DNA of 64,000 nt from Enterobacter sichuanensis (GTDB lineage Bacteria; Pseudomonadota; Gammaproteobacteria; Enterobacterales; Enterobacteriaceae), in assembly GCF_002939185.1 (NCBI RefSeq), contig NZ_POVL01000006.1, positions 62,001 through 126,000 of the forward strand, given 5' to 3'. Each line of letters begins with the position of its first letter. Position 1 is the first letter of the stretch. Positions 1 to 7,981 of the stretch are shown here, piece after piece. Position numbers and translations under genes: made by a program. The notes under the pieces are model-generated. The model was not told the DNA's origin. It saw nothing but the letters and a program-made list of their open reading frames with translations, and ran no database searches.

Positions 1-720
1 CAATCGGCTCTTGGGGCTTACAGCTCCGTCCATAACGTCCCGGCGGATAAAGCCGCCCTGCTGCCCAACGCCATCACCTTTGAGCAGGCGGCGGCCTCGT
101 TCCTGAAGGGGTTGACCGTTTACTACCTGCTGCGCAAAACCTATGAAATAAAACCCGACGAGCAGTTCCTGTTCCATGCCGCGGCGGGTGGCGTCGGGCT
201 TATCGCCTGCCAGTGGGCAAAAGCACTGGGCGCGAAACTGATCGGTACCGTGGGCAATGCGCAAAAAGCGCAGCGCGCGTTGCAGGCGGGCGCCTGGCAG
301 GTCATTAACTACCGTGAAGAGAGCATTACCGAACGGCTGAAAGAGATAACCAACGGCAAAAAAGTCCGCGTCGTGTATGACTCTGTAGGGAAAGATACCT
401 GGGAAGCCTCGCTGGATTGTCTGCAGCGTCGTGGGCTGATGGTCAGCTTCGGGAATGCGTCAGGCGCGGTGACCGGGGTAAATCTCGGCATTCTGAATCA
501 GAAAGGCTCGCTGTACGTCACGCGCCCATCCCTGCAGGGTTACATCACCAACCGGGAAGAGCTGGAGGAAGCCAGTAACGAGCTGTTCTCGCTGATCGCC
601 AGCGGGGTGATAAAAGTGGATGTGGCAGAGGCGCAGAAATATCCGCTAATCGATGCGCAGCGCGCACATGAGGTGCTGGAGAGTCGGGCCACGCAGGGGT
701 CGAGTTTGCTGATTCCCTGA
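1..720 (+). CDS. qorA: Quinone oxidoreductase (NADPH), 5' end cut by window
   Basis: The reading frame is open from the first base, so the start lies outside the window; by comparison with E. coli QorA (327 residues) about the first 88 residues are missing. The visible part holds the nucleotide-binding fold of the MDR (zinc-independent alcohol dehydrogenase-like) family, with the AAAGGVG glycine motif, and ends in the conserved SRATQGSSLLIP tail. It is a soluble cytosolic enzyme that reduces quinones with NADPH. It converges on pspG and is followed by a strong terminator hairpin. Identification is by near-identity to the E. coli protein as I remember it. Confidence 0.95.
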   Translation, partial: QSALGAYSSVHNVPADKAALLPNAITFEQAAASFLKGLTVYYLLRKTYEIKPDEQFLFHAAAGGVGLIACQWAKALGAKLIGTVGNAQKAQRALQAGAWQVINYREESITERLKEITNGKKVRVVYDSVGKDTWEASLDCLQRRGLMVSFGNASGAVTGVNLGILNQKGSLYVTRPSLQGYITNREELEEASNELFSLIASGVIKVDVAEAQKYPLIDAQRAHEVLESRATQGSSLLIP

Positions 721-736
721 GCCCTGAAAAGAAATT

Positions 737-768
737 GGGCTTCCTTAAGGAAGCCCTTTCTTTTTTTA
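737..768 (+). terminator. Intrinsic terminator of qorA
   Basis: A perfect 8-bp stem (GGGCTTCC / GGAAGCCC) with a TTAA loop is followed by TTTCTTTTTTT, 16 bases after the qorA stop. No gene is seen between here and 905. Confidence 0.93.
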
Positions 769-904
769 GTTCGGCTGTATGTAGGGTACAGCTCGATGAA
801 TTCTTTAGCGGCAGCCATAGTGACAGATTCGATAAGTAAATCCTATTCTGTTCTAAGCCCTGCTGCCGGAAAAGTTACAAGTATGTGACGAACCCCTCAA
901 TACC

Positions 905-1147
905 TTAGTAACGAAAGCGGTTATTGCGCTGATAAGTGGGCAGTTTTGGTGATTTTATCGCCCGTATCACCCACACCACCGCAATGGCCAGCAGTAACCA
1001 CGGCAACAGCTTGATCGTCAGGGCAAATAAACCGCCGATAACCATCACCACCGTCGCCACGACGATAGCCGCCAGAATGCCGAGCAGCGACACACCTGTC
1101 GCTAACAGCATGACAAAAAAGCCAATCACAAAAAGTAGTTCCAGCAT
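905..1147 (-). CDS. pspG: Phage shock protein G
   Basis: 80 residues, almost entirely hydrophobic, starting MLELLFVIGFF, with about three membrane segments and a basic C-terminus (RNNRFRY). It is an inner-membrane effector of the Psp envelope-stress response in enterobacteria. A longer frame reaches 1198, but I chose the ATG at 1147 because it has a GGAG ribosome site and gives the family's usual length. A good sigma-54 promoter lies about 40 bases upstream, as expected for a PspF-controlled gene. It sits between qorA and dusA as in E. coli. Confidence 0.93.
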   Translation of the reverse strand: MLELLFVIGFFVMLLATGVSLLGILAAIVVATVVMVIGGLFALTIKLLPWLLLAIAVVWVIRAIKSPKLPTYQRNNRFRY

Positions 1148-1186
1148 GGTGCTCTCCCACGAGTTCCCGAGTAATGCAACAGGCAT

Positions 1187-1202
1187 TACAAAATCCATGC
1201 CA
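1187..1202 (-). promoter_or_regulatory. Sigma-54 promoter of pspG
   Basis: On the minus strand TGGCATGGATTTTGTA matches the -24/-12 consensus TGGCAYRNNNNTTGCW except at one base. It lies about 40 bases upstream of the pspG start codon. Use with PspF is inferred from the known pspG regulon. Confidence 0.85.
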
Positions 1203-1225
1203 AATCTAATCTCTTGTTCTTAAAG

Positions 1226-1255
1226 CAAAACGCCCCGCGAGACGTCGCAGGGCGT
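1226..1255 (-). terminator. Intrinsic terminator of dusA
   Basis: On the minus strand a 10-bp stem with one G-U pair (CGCCCTGCGA / TCGCGGGGCG, loop CGTC) is followed by TTTTGCTTT, just after the dusA stop and before the pspG promoter. Confidence 0.85.
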
Positions 1256-1283
1256 GGTGAATTTGACGAACTTTTAGCGAAAA

Positions 1284-2279
1284 TTATCGCTTATCAGCCA
1301 CCAGTCGCAGCGCATGCTCCAGCACATCGATATCGGCGCCGGCTTTATGCGCGTTCTCGCTCAGGTAGCGACGCCACTGGCGCGCCCCGGGGATCCCCTG
1401 GAACAGGCCGAGCATATGGCGGGTAATGTGGCCAAGATATGTGCCGTTGCTCAGCTCGCGCTCAATGTAAGGATACATGGCACGCACCACGGCAACCGGG
1501 TCGGTGTCTGCCTCTTCAACGCCAAAGATTTCGCGATCGACCGACGCCAGAATGCCCGGGTTTTGATACGCCTCGCGCCCGACCATCACACCATCCATAT
1601 GTTCAAGGTGCGCTTTCGCCTCTTCCAGCGACTTAATGCCGCCGTTGATCGACATCGTCAGGTGCGGGAAATCACGCTTCAGCTGATACACGCGAGGATA
1701 GTCCAGCGGTGGAATTTCACGGTTCTCTTTTGGGCTAAGACCAGAAAGCCAGGCTTTACGCGCGTGGATGATAAACATCTCGCATTCGCCTTTCCCGGAA
1801 ACCGTATTGATAAAATCGCACAGGAATTCGTAGCTGTCCTGGTCGTCAATGCCGATGCGGGTTTTGACCGTCACCGGGATGGAGACCACGTCGCGCATCG
1901 CCTTGATACAGTCCGCCACCAGCTGAGCGTTCCCCATCAGGCACGCGCCGAACATGCCGTTTTGCACGCGATCGGACGGGCAGCCGACGTTGAGGTTGAT
2001 CTCGTCGTAGCCGCGCGCTTCTGCCAGCTTCGCGCACTGCGCCAGCGCGGCCGGATCGCTGCCGCCCAGCTGCAGGGCAACCGGATGCTCTTCCTCGCTA
2101 TAGGCCAGATAGTCGCCCTTGCCGTGGATGATTGCGCCCGTGGTCACCATCTCGGTGTAAAGCAGCGTATGGCGGGAGAGCTGACGCAGGAAGTAGCGGC
2201 AGTGTCTGTCCGTCCAGTCGAGCATCGGCGCAATGGAAAAACGGTGTGCGGAAAAAGCAGTCTGTAATTCTGACGACAT
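1284..2279 (-). CDS. dusA: tRNA-dihydrouridine synthase A
   Basis: 331 residues. FMN enzyme that reduces uridines 20/20a in the tRNA D-loop using NADPH. The TIM barrel begins at [19 protein letters not shown] (from residue 12); the catalytic cysteine is Cys100 in [20 protein letters not shown] near the C-terminal side of the barrel is a typical FMN phosphate-binding loop. Almost identical to E. coli DusA, with a slightly shorter N-terminus. Transcribed alone, with its own terminator. In E. coli it also neighbours pspG and qorA. Confidence 0.97.
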   Translation of the reverse strand: MSSELQTAFSAHRFSIAPMLDWTDRHCRYFLRQLSRHTLLYTEMVTTGAIIHGKGDYLAYSEEEHPVALQLGGSDPAALAQCAKLAEARGYDEINLNVGCPSDRVQNGMFGACLMGNAQLVADCIKAMRDVVSIPVTVKTRIGIDDQDSYEFLCDFINTVSGKGECEMFIIHARKAWLSGLSPKENREIPPLDYPRVYQLKRDFPHLTMSINGGIKSLEEAKAHLEHMDGVMVGREAYQNPGILASVDREIFGVEEADTDPVAVVRAMYPYIERELSNGTYLGHITRHMLGLFQGIPGARQWRRYLSENAHKAGADIDVLEHALRLVADKR

Positions 2280-2325
2280 GGCGAAGTTTTAAGCATCTGG
2301 TGGAAAAGGGGCGCTACTATAGCAC

Positions 2326-2355
2326 AAAGAAAAGCCGGAGGCGCAGCGCCTCCGG
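2326..2355 (-). terminator. Terminator of the TraF-like gene
   Basis: Perfect palindrome CCGGAGGCGC / GCGCCTCCGG (2335-2355), followed on the minus strand by CTTTTCTTT. It begins only seven bases after the stop codon at 2362. Confidence 0.85.
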
Positions 2356-2361
2356 TGGACT

Positions 2362-3672
2362 TTAGAACGTCATGCTCAGCTGAGCCCCTGCTCCCCAGGT
2401 CTCGTCTTCGCCGTACAGACCCATCAGGTCAACATGCACGGTGCTAAACGGCGCGAAACCGACACCGCCGGTAAAGACATTGCTGTCGTTACCCTTCACG
2501 TCTGCGCGATAACCCGCCCGCACCGCCAGCCAGCTCAGCGGCGTGACTTCGGCACCGACACCAACATACTGTGACGTATCTTCGCTCTTGAAGCCCTTGG
2601 TTTCCGTCAGATCACCATCGGCGGTCAGCGTCACCAGATCGTTGTGCCAGGCGGCCCCGGCGGTCACCAGCGGACGGATCTGGTAGGTGTCTTTATAGCT
2701 CACCACTTCTCCCGTACGCCCGTTGCGGATACGGATATCTTTGGTGTCGATATCACGCGACATCAGGTTTTGTCCGCTCACGCCGACGGTCCAGTTTTCG
2801 CCGAAATCGGCCGCAATCCCGGCATCCACGTTGAAGCCCGTATCGTCTGTACGGTAGCGGCTGTCGTTCCACTTATTACTGTCGTAATCGTAGATTGAGG
2901 TCGTGTAGTTATAGACCCAGGTTTTTTGCAGTTTTGGCGTCACGCCCACGGAAACCGGAACGCCGCCAAGATCGAACTGACGGGCAATGGCAACGCCATA
3001 GTCGGACACAATTGCCGCCCGGCCAGAGGCCGTCGAGTTGAGGTTTTTGGTGATTTGGTCCGTGCCGTTCAGCGCAGCATCCAGCGCGACGCCGGCCGCG
3101 ACCGCATCACTGTTTTGAATACCGCGGAGGTAATCAATATCCTGCTGGTCGATCGACGAACTCACCCGACCATGGGCGTAGCCTTTCGCCATAAACGCCA
3201 CGGAAAGGACATCGTTAGGGATACTCACGGCAATGCCTGCCCCTGCCGTAGCGCGTGCGGTCTTGCCCTTGAGATAGTCCAGCTCATCAGCAAGATCTTT
3301 TGCCGCGCCCTGGAACTGGTTAATAGAACCTAATGGATTGGTGATAATTTCAACCGGCGTAAGATTATCCACCACATCCTTATAGTGATTAATTTTGTCG
3401 TTGATATTATCAATCTCGTCCTGAAGATTGTCTTCATCCGTGATCTGCGCGCCAACCGAAGGCAATATGACCGTCACATCATCGTCCGGTTTTGCCTTTG
3501 CCAGCAGCGCGGGGTTGATTAACGCCCCACTGCCATAGCTTCCCGAAGCCACGCCGGTGCCACCCATTGCGTCGCTGCGTGATTCTGTCCAGGTATTGGC
3601 TGCTCCCGCCTGATTTGCCATAAACAAGGAGACAGCAATGCTAACCACCGAAAATTTAAAATTTTTTTTCAC
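2362..3672 (-). CDS. TraF-like (TraF_2 type) outer-membrane beta-barrel protein
   Basis: 436 residues from a GTG start at 3672 (a longer frame reaches 3720). The GTG start gives a clean signal peptide: KKNF, a hydrophobic core, then ANQAGA before the mature end. Residues after the signal show SDAMGGTGVASG...GALINPAL, like the N-terminal hatch of FadL/PorV-type barrels. A helical or coiled-coil stretch follows at about 80-145 (DEIDNINDKINHYKDVVDN). The rest is alternating beta-barrel sequence ending in ...GAGAQLSMTF with a terminal Phe. Databases usually call this family 'conjugal transfer protein TraF', but no conjugation genes are nearby. It occupies, with the next gene, the place of E. coli yjbL/yjbM. 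Substrate unknown. Confidence 0.75.
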   Translation of the reverse strand: MKKNFKFSVVSIAVSLFMANQAGAANTWTESRSDAMGGTGVASGSYGSGALINPALLAKAKPDDDVTVILPSVGAQITDEDNLQDEIDNINDKINHYKDVVDNLTPVEIITNPLGSINQFQGAAKDLADELDYLKGKTARATAGAGIAVSIPNDVLSVAFMAKGYAHGRVSSSIDQQDIDYLRGIQNSDAVAAGVALDAALNGTDQITKNLNSTASGRAAIVSDYGVAIARQFDLGGVPVSVGVTPKLQKTWVYNYTTSIYDYDSNKWNDSRYRTDDTGFNVDAGIAADFGENWTVGVSGQNLMSRDIDTKDIRIRNGRTGEVVSYKDTYQIRPLVTAGAAWHNDLVTLTADGDLTETKGFKSEDTSQYVGVGAEVTPLSWLAVRAGYRADVKGNDSNVFTGGVGFAPFSTVHVDLMGLYGEDETWGAGAQLSMTF

Positions 3673-3844
3673 AGTATGCCCGTTATAGTCTGTTATGAAA
3701 TAACCCCTGTCTGTTATCACCCAAACAGGAACGAACTATTGCTGTGAATAAGTAGTAAAAGACCCGCTAATTCTTTCCCTAAGTAAAACTTCCTTACGGC
3801 CTGTTGTAATTTGTGACGGCCCTCAATATTTATAGAAGAGGAAA

Positions 3845-4333
3845 TTATTTTTTCCCAGGTTTTCCATCATGCGGCCCAAAAAACTGGGGAGGATGGTCTA
3901 CCCAGCGATCTTGCCGCGTGGCGGCGTACTCCGGGTTGAGCGGATAGTAGATACGGTTGTGCTTCTTGTTAGCCTCGCCAACGACCAGTAACCGAACCTC
4001 TTCGTCCGTGTTATTGATAAAGGTATGACAGATGCCGGTTCCGGCAGGAAAGCCCACGCTGTCGCCAGGCTCCAGCTTCCACAAGTAGCCATTAATCCAG
4101 GCTTCAGGGTAGCCTTCAATCACGTAAATAAACTCTTCTTCATCGCTTTCCGCGTGGGGATAGGATGTCCTGCGTCCTGGCGGCAAACGCTCATGATGGA
4201 TGCCAATGCGCCCGAGCCCGAGCTTGCGGGCCAGCGGCGCACCGATGGAAAACAGCTCATCGCTGTCGGGGTAAGTCGAGTCATCCGCACCTTCAACATC
4301 ACGCCAGTGCCGAATACAGTCAGGTCTTTTCAT
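3845..4333 (-). CDS. Cupin-domain protein of unknown function
   Basis: 162 residues, cytosolic, no signal peptide. A single cupin fold is visible: motif 1 around His60 and the acidic ESDEEEF stretch, the turn LEPGDSVGFPAGT, and motif 2 with His103 (ICHTFINNTDEEVRLLVVGE). These are plausible metal ligands. Downstream sequence KHNRIYYPLNPEY and the tail are not recognised. It is transcribed divergently from zur across 115 bases. That suggests a possible link with zinc, but I found no convincing Zur box. It could be an enzyme (epimerase, isomerase, dioxygenase) or a small-molecule sensor; the sequence alone does not decide. Confidence 0.7.
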   Translation of the reverse strand: MKRPDCIRHWRDVEGADDSTYPDSDELFSIGAPLARKLGLGRIGIHHERLPPGRRTSYPHAESDEEEFIYVIEGYPEAWINGYLWKLEPGDSVGFPAGTGICHTFINNTDEEVRLLVVGEANKKHNRIYYPLNPEYAATRQDRWVDHPPQFFGPHDGKPGKK

Positions 4334-4448
4334 TGTTTATCTCCCGGTTTGCGATGGGTCAGGTATAGCACAGACTGGCCGATCTCGGTGTTTTTAGCAG
4401 AACATGATAAAGTGAGGGTTTTCCGTCCTATAACATCCGGGGTGCTAA

Positions 4449-4961
4449 ATGGATAAGTCCACAAAAGAGCTGTTAGCGCAGGCCGAAAAGCTGTGCGCGC
4501 AACGCAATGTGCGCCTGACTCCGCAGCGCCTTGAAGTGTTGCGCTTGATGAGTCTGCAACAGGGTGCCATCAGCGCCTACGATCTGCTCGACCTGCTCCG
4601 CGAAAGCGAGCCGCAGGCAAAGCCACCGACGGTCTATCGTGCGCTGGATTTCCTGCTGGAACAAGGGTTTGTGCATAAAGTCGAATCCACAAACAGCTAT
4701 GTGCTGTGTCATCTGTTCGATCAGCCTACCCATACATCGGCGATGTTTATTTGTGACCGCTGCGGCGTGGTGAAAGAAGAAGGTGCGGAAGGTGTGGAAG
4801 ACATTATGCATACGCTGGCCGCTAAAATGGGCTTTGCCCTGCGCCATAACGTGATTGAGGCACACGGTCTGTGCTCAGCGTGTGTGGAAGTGGAAGCCTG
4901 TCGTCATCAGGACGCATGTCAGCACGACCACTCGATTCTGGTAAAGAAAAAGCCGCGTTAG
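4449..4961 (+). CDS. zur: Zinc uptake regulator Zur (Fur family)
   Basis: 170 residues. Zn-dependent repressor of zinc uptake genes. Winged helix at about residues 20-85 (RLTPQRLEVLRLM, then PPTVYRALDFLLEQG recognition helix), followed by the dimerisation domain. The structural zinc cysteines are Cys102/Cys105 (CDRC) and Cys142/Cys145 (CSAC), and the C-terminus carries the His/Cys-rich CRHQDACQHDH. Length is close to E. coli Zur (171). The start is ATG at 4449. Converges on yjbJ. Confidence 0.97.
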   Translation: MDKSTKELLAQAEKLCAQRNVRLTPQRLEVLRLMSLQQGAISAYDLLDLLRESEPQAKPPTVYRALDFLLEQGFVHKVESTNSYVLCHLFDQPTHTSAMFICDRCGVVKEEGAEGVEDIMHTLAAKMGFALRHNVIEAHGLCSACVEVEACRHQDACQHDHSILVKKKPR

Positions 4962-4966
4962 CAGCA

Positions 4967-4995
4967 AAAGAAAAGGCGGCTTTTAAGCCGCCTCA
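4967..4995 (-). terminator. Terminator between zur and yjbJ
   Basis: Palindrome GGCGGCTTTTAAGCCGCC at 4975-4992. On the minus strand it is followed by TTTTCTTTT, so it best serves yjbJ; it may also stop zur read-through. Confidence 0.85.
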
Positions 4996-5010
4996 GTGGG
5001 TTATTCAGCG

Positions 5011-5220
5011 TTACCAGCGGTAATCGTTACGGGTTTCCCAGTCTTTGACTTCGTTTTCCGCCTGGTCTTTTGCGTAGCCGTAACGCTCCTGAATTTTACC
5101 GACAAGCTGGTCGCGTTTACCTTCAATGACGGTCATATCGTCATCCGTCAGCTTACCCCACTGTTCTTTCGCTTTACCTTTGAACTGCTTCCAGTTGCCG
5201 CCGATTTCGTCTTTATTCAT
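5011..5220 (-). CDS. yjbJ: CsbD-family stress protein YjbJ
   Basis: 69 residues, very charged and soluble, starting MNKDEIGGNWKQFKGK, the CsbD family signature. In E. coli it is an abundant general-stress protein of unknown biochemical role. Two ATG codons stand in tandem (5223 and 5220); I took the second because it matches E. coli, but the GAGG ribosome site suits either. It lies between zur and dinF as in E. coli. Confidence 0.93.
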   Translation of the reverse strand: MNKDEIGGNWKQFKGKAKEQWGKLTDDDMTVIEGKRDQLVGKIQERYGYAKDQAENEVKDWETRNDYRW

Positions 5221-5340
5221 CATCGTGTCCTCTTCGTTAAGCGTCGGGTCGTAACGTCCGTTACGTTCTTTTCTGCTGGACGTGATAATTATTGTAGTTA
5301 AGGATTCCGCTGTTAGTTTTATATTCGGAATCTTTAACCG

Positions 5341-6678
5341 TCACGATATATCGTGGCGTGAGGGGAACCAGGTATTGTTTTGCCAGTGTCGGCGCCAGAT
5401 AAACGCCAGCGATAACCCGCGCAGTGAGAGAAAGACGGCCAACGCCAGCCATAAACCGTGGTTACCAAGCCACGGAAGCGTCAGCAGCGTCAGGCCAAAC
5501 CCGGCCGCCGCAACAGCCATGCTGTTACGCATTTCGGCTCCGCGCGTCGCGCCAATAAACATGCCGTCCAGCAGATAACACCAGACACCCACCACCGGCA
5601 AAATGACCTGCCAGATGAGATAATGGCTCGCCAGTTCGCGCAGTGCCGGCAGGGAGGTGAGTAACGCGATAATCTGTTCGCCAAAGCAGGCGTAAATCAG
5701 CGCGAATGCCAGCGCCACCAGACCCGACTGTCGACAGGCCGCCCGCCAGACATCCCGCAGATGCCCGCTTTCCCGTGCGCCATACGCCTGCCCCGAATGC
5801 GCTTCAACCGCATAGGCAAAGCCGTCCAGCGCATAGGCGGTAAAGGTCAGCAGCGTCATCAGGACGGCATTAACCGCAACGATGTCTGGCCCGAGCCGTG
5901 CGCCAAAGACCGTTAGTGCACCAAAGCAGAGTTGAAGCAGCAATGAACGCAGCATGATGTCACGGTTGAGCGCCAGCAGCTTACGGATATTGCCGCGCCA
6001 GGCGGTTTTGAGCAGCGTAAGGGAGATCCCGCGCATCACCAGCACACGCCAGACCATCCACAGACCAATAATAAAGGTCCCGTATTCGGCAATCGCCGTC
6101 GCCAGCGCTGCCCCCTGCACGTTCATCTGCAGCCCCATTACCAACCAGACATCCAGCACAATGTTGAGCAGGTTGCCCACCACCAGCAGAATGACAGGCG
6201 CACGGGCATACTGGACGCCCAGGAGCCACCCCAGCAGAACCAGATTAGCCAGCGAGGCGGGCGCGCTAAGCCAGCGGATTTCAAGAAAACGCCGCGCCTG
6301 TTCCAGTACTGCCTCGCTGCCGCCAACGATATGGAGTGCAAGGTCAATCAGGGGAGCGCGCAGTAAAACGATCAACGCCCCTGCGCCAAGCGCAAGCATC
6401 ATCGGCTGTACCAGCGCACGCGCCAGACGCAACGGATCTTTTGCACCGTAAGCCTGCGCGGTAAGGCCGGTCGTACTCATGCGCAAAAAGAGCAGCAACA
6501 TGAACAGAAAGCTGGTTGCCGTCGCGCCAATCGCCACGCCGCCAAGATAAACAGGCGAATCCAGATGACCAATAACGGCGGTATCGACCAGCCCCAGCAA
6601 GGGCACGGTGATATTGGAGAAAATCATCGGCAAAGCAAGACGCCACAATGCCTTATCGGATGCCGTCAGCAGTGACAT
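5341..6678 (-). CDS. dinF: MATE-family efflux protein DinF
   Basis: 445 residues with twelve predicted membrane segments of the MATE fold (two six-helix halves). It begins MSLLTASDKALWRLALPMIFSN with the conserved PLLGLVDTAVIGHL stretch. In E. coli it protects against oxidative stress and bile salts and is DNA-damage inducible. It follows lexA by 63 bases with no terminator between, so it is co-transcribed with lexA under LexA control. An imperfect hairpin follows at about 5305-5336, without a clear U-tract. Confidence 0.96.
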   Translation of the reverse strand: MSLLTASDKALWRLALPMIFSNITVPLLGLVDTAVIGHLDSPVYLGGVAIGATATSFLFMLLLFLRMSTTGLTAQAYGAKDPLRLARALVQPMMLALGAGALIVLLRAPLIDLALHIVGGSEAVLEQARRFLEIRWLSAPASLANLVLLGWLLGVQYARAPVILLVVGNLLNIVLDVWLVMGLQMNVQGAALATAIAEYGTFIIGLWMVWRVLVMRGISLTLLKTAWRGNIRKLLALNRDIMLRSLLLQLCFGALTVFGARLGPDIVAVNAVLMTLLTFTAYALDGFAYAVEAHSGQAYGARESGHLRDVWRAACRQSGLVALAFALIYACFGEQIIALLTSLPALRELASHYLIWQVILPVVGVWCYLLDGMFIGATRGAEMRNSMAVAAAGFGLTLLTLPWLGNHGLWLALAVFLSLRGLSLAFIWRRHWQNNTWFPSRHDIS

Positions 6679-6741
6679 GAAAAATACCGGAAGTGGAAAA
6701 TGAATCAGGCTACAGCGGAGCTGTAGCCTGTCAGGAAAAGA

Positions 6742-7350
6742 TTAAAGCCATTCACCGTTGCGAATCACCCCAACCGCCAGCCCTTCGATAGAGAAGTTCT
6801 GTTCACGGAGGTCCACCACAATCGGGGAGAACTCGCTGTTTTCAGGCAGTAACTGTACGGTGTTACCCTGTTTTTTCAGACGCTTGACGGTCACTTCATC
6901 ATCAATACGTGCGACCACAACCTGGCCGTTTCGTACATCCTGCGTTTTGTGAACCGCAAGCAGATCGCCATCAAGAATGCCGATGTCTTTCATCGACATA
7001 CCGCTTACGCGCAGCAGGAAATCAGCGCTCGGTTTGAACATGCCAGGATCGACCTGGTAATGGCCTTCAATATGCTGCTGAGCCAGTAAAGGCTCACCTG
7101 CAGCAACACGCCCTACCAGCGGAATGCCCGTCTCTTCTTCCACCAGCAGGCGGATACCCCGTGACGCGCCCGAAACAATCTCAATGACACCCTTACGCGC
7201 CAGCGCTTTCAGGTGTTCTTCGGCAGCATTCGGAGAACGGAAGCCCAGACGCTGCGCGATTTCCGCACGCGTGGGTGGCATACCCGTCTGGCCGATATGA
7301 TCCCGAATGAGATCAAACACCTCTTGCTGCCTGGTCGTTAACGCTTTCAT
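6742..7350 (-). CDS. lexA: SOS repressor LexA
   Basis: 202 residues, essentially identical to E. coli LexA. An N-terminal winged helix (residues 1-70; [23 protein letters not shown]) binds SOS boxes. The self-cleavage site is Ala84-Gly85 (RVAAGEP) and the Ser119 (SGMSM) and Lys156 (VTVKR) dyad of the S24 peptidase is intact. RecA-DNA filaments trigger cleavage. Two LexA boxes lie directly upstream, giving autoregulation. First gene of lexA-dinF. Confidence 0.99.
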   Translation of the reverse strand: MKALTTRQQEVFDLIRDHIGQTGMPPTRAEIAQRLGFRSPNAAEEHLKALARKGVIEIVSGASRGIRLLVEEETGIPLVGRVAAGEPLLAQQHIEGHYQVDPGMFKPSADFLLRVSGMSMKDIGILDGDLLAVHKTQDVRNGQVVVARIDDEVTVKRLKKQGNTVQLLPENSEFSPIVVDLREQNFSIEGLAVGVIRNGEWL

Positions 7351-7358
7351 TCCGCCCC

Positions 7359-7374
7359 CTGGGTGTATATACAG
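7359..7374 (-). promoter_or_regulatory. LexA (SOS) box, start-proximal
   Basis: On the minus strand CTGTATATACACCCAG matches the SOS consensus CTG-N10-CAG. It ends 9 bases before the lexA start. Confidence 0.95.
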
Positions 7375-7379
7375 TTATG

Positions 7380-7395
7380 CTGTGAGTATATACAG
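7380..7395 (-). promoter_or_regulatory. LexA (SOS) box, start-distal
   Basis: On the minus strand CTGTATATACTCACAG, a second SOS box 21 bases (two turns) upstream of the first, as in E. coli lexA. Confidence 0.95.
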
Positions 7396-7458
7396 TCAAA
7401 GGCGATTTTGGAACCAAAAACTGCACAAAAAACCAGGGACTTAATTATTCCTCGAGGC

Positions 7459-7827
7459 TCATCGGAAATGTGACCAAAGCAGCGTGACCCAGGTGATAAC
7501 GGCAGTGATAATCGCCAGCAACACGGCAGCAGAGCCCATGTCTTTTGCCCGGCCTGAAAGTTCGTGGAAATCAGAGCCGATACGATCCACAACGGCCTCA
7601 ATAGCGCTATTCAGAATTTCCACTATCATCACCAACAATACGGATCCGATCAGAAGAACGCGCGTTATCGCATCAATATCAAGGAAACAGGCGATAATCA
7701 CCGCGACAATCGCGGCGATGCCCTCCTGGCGGAAGGCCGCTTCGTTGACCCACGCGGCGCGAAAACCTTTCCAGGAGTAGCCAGCAGCTTTGATGATTCG
7801 GGTTAACCCAGTGGTATTATTGGCCAT
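7459..7827 (-). CDS. dgkA: Diacylglycerol kinase
   Basis: 122 residues, three membrane helices plus an N-terminal amphipathic helix. It phosphorylates diacylglycerol from membrane-derived oligosaccharide synthesis back to phosphatidate, in the inner membrane. The family core EILNSAIEAVVDRIG (catalytic Glu at residue 77 counting Met) and the following GRAKDMGSAAV are intact. Divergent from plsB and upstream of lexA, the E. coli order. The 63-base gap to the lexA boxes shows no clear terminator. Confidence 0.98.
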   Translation of the reverse strand: MANNTTGLTRIIKAAGYSWKGFRAAWVNEAAFRQEGIAAIVAVIIACFLDIDAITRVLLIGSVLLVMIVEILNSAIEAVVDRIGSDFHELSGRAKDMGSAAVLLAIITAVITWVTLLWSHFR

Positions 7828-7981
7828 TAAAAGAACCTTTTTTAAAAAAGAGCGTCAGTAACAGGGGCCGTAACGCGTTTCGCTACAGCCTGAAGTATGA
7901 CGGGTAACAACAGAAATTTTGCGCGCTTTCTGTTATCCTTGCGCCGCAATTGCATTATTAACCAGAGGCTTTACATCGTTT

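Noticed and set aside
905-1198. Longer 97-residue pspG beginning at 1198
   Set aside because: The extra 17 codons overlap the sigma-54 promoter and would lie upstream of the predicted transcript start.
2362-3672. Reading the TraF-like gene as evidence of a conjugative element
   Set aside because: No relaxase, type IV secretion gene, integrase or attachment site is near, and the protein looks like an ordinary chromosomal outer-membrane barrel.
4334-4448. Zur box between the cupin gene and zur
   Set aside because: Only one half-site (TATAACATCC) can be seen; the expected 23-bp palindrome is absent, so I did not list it as a feature.
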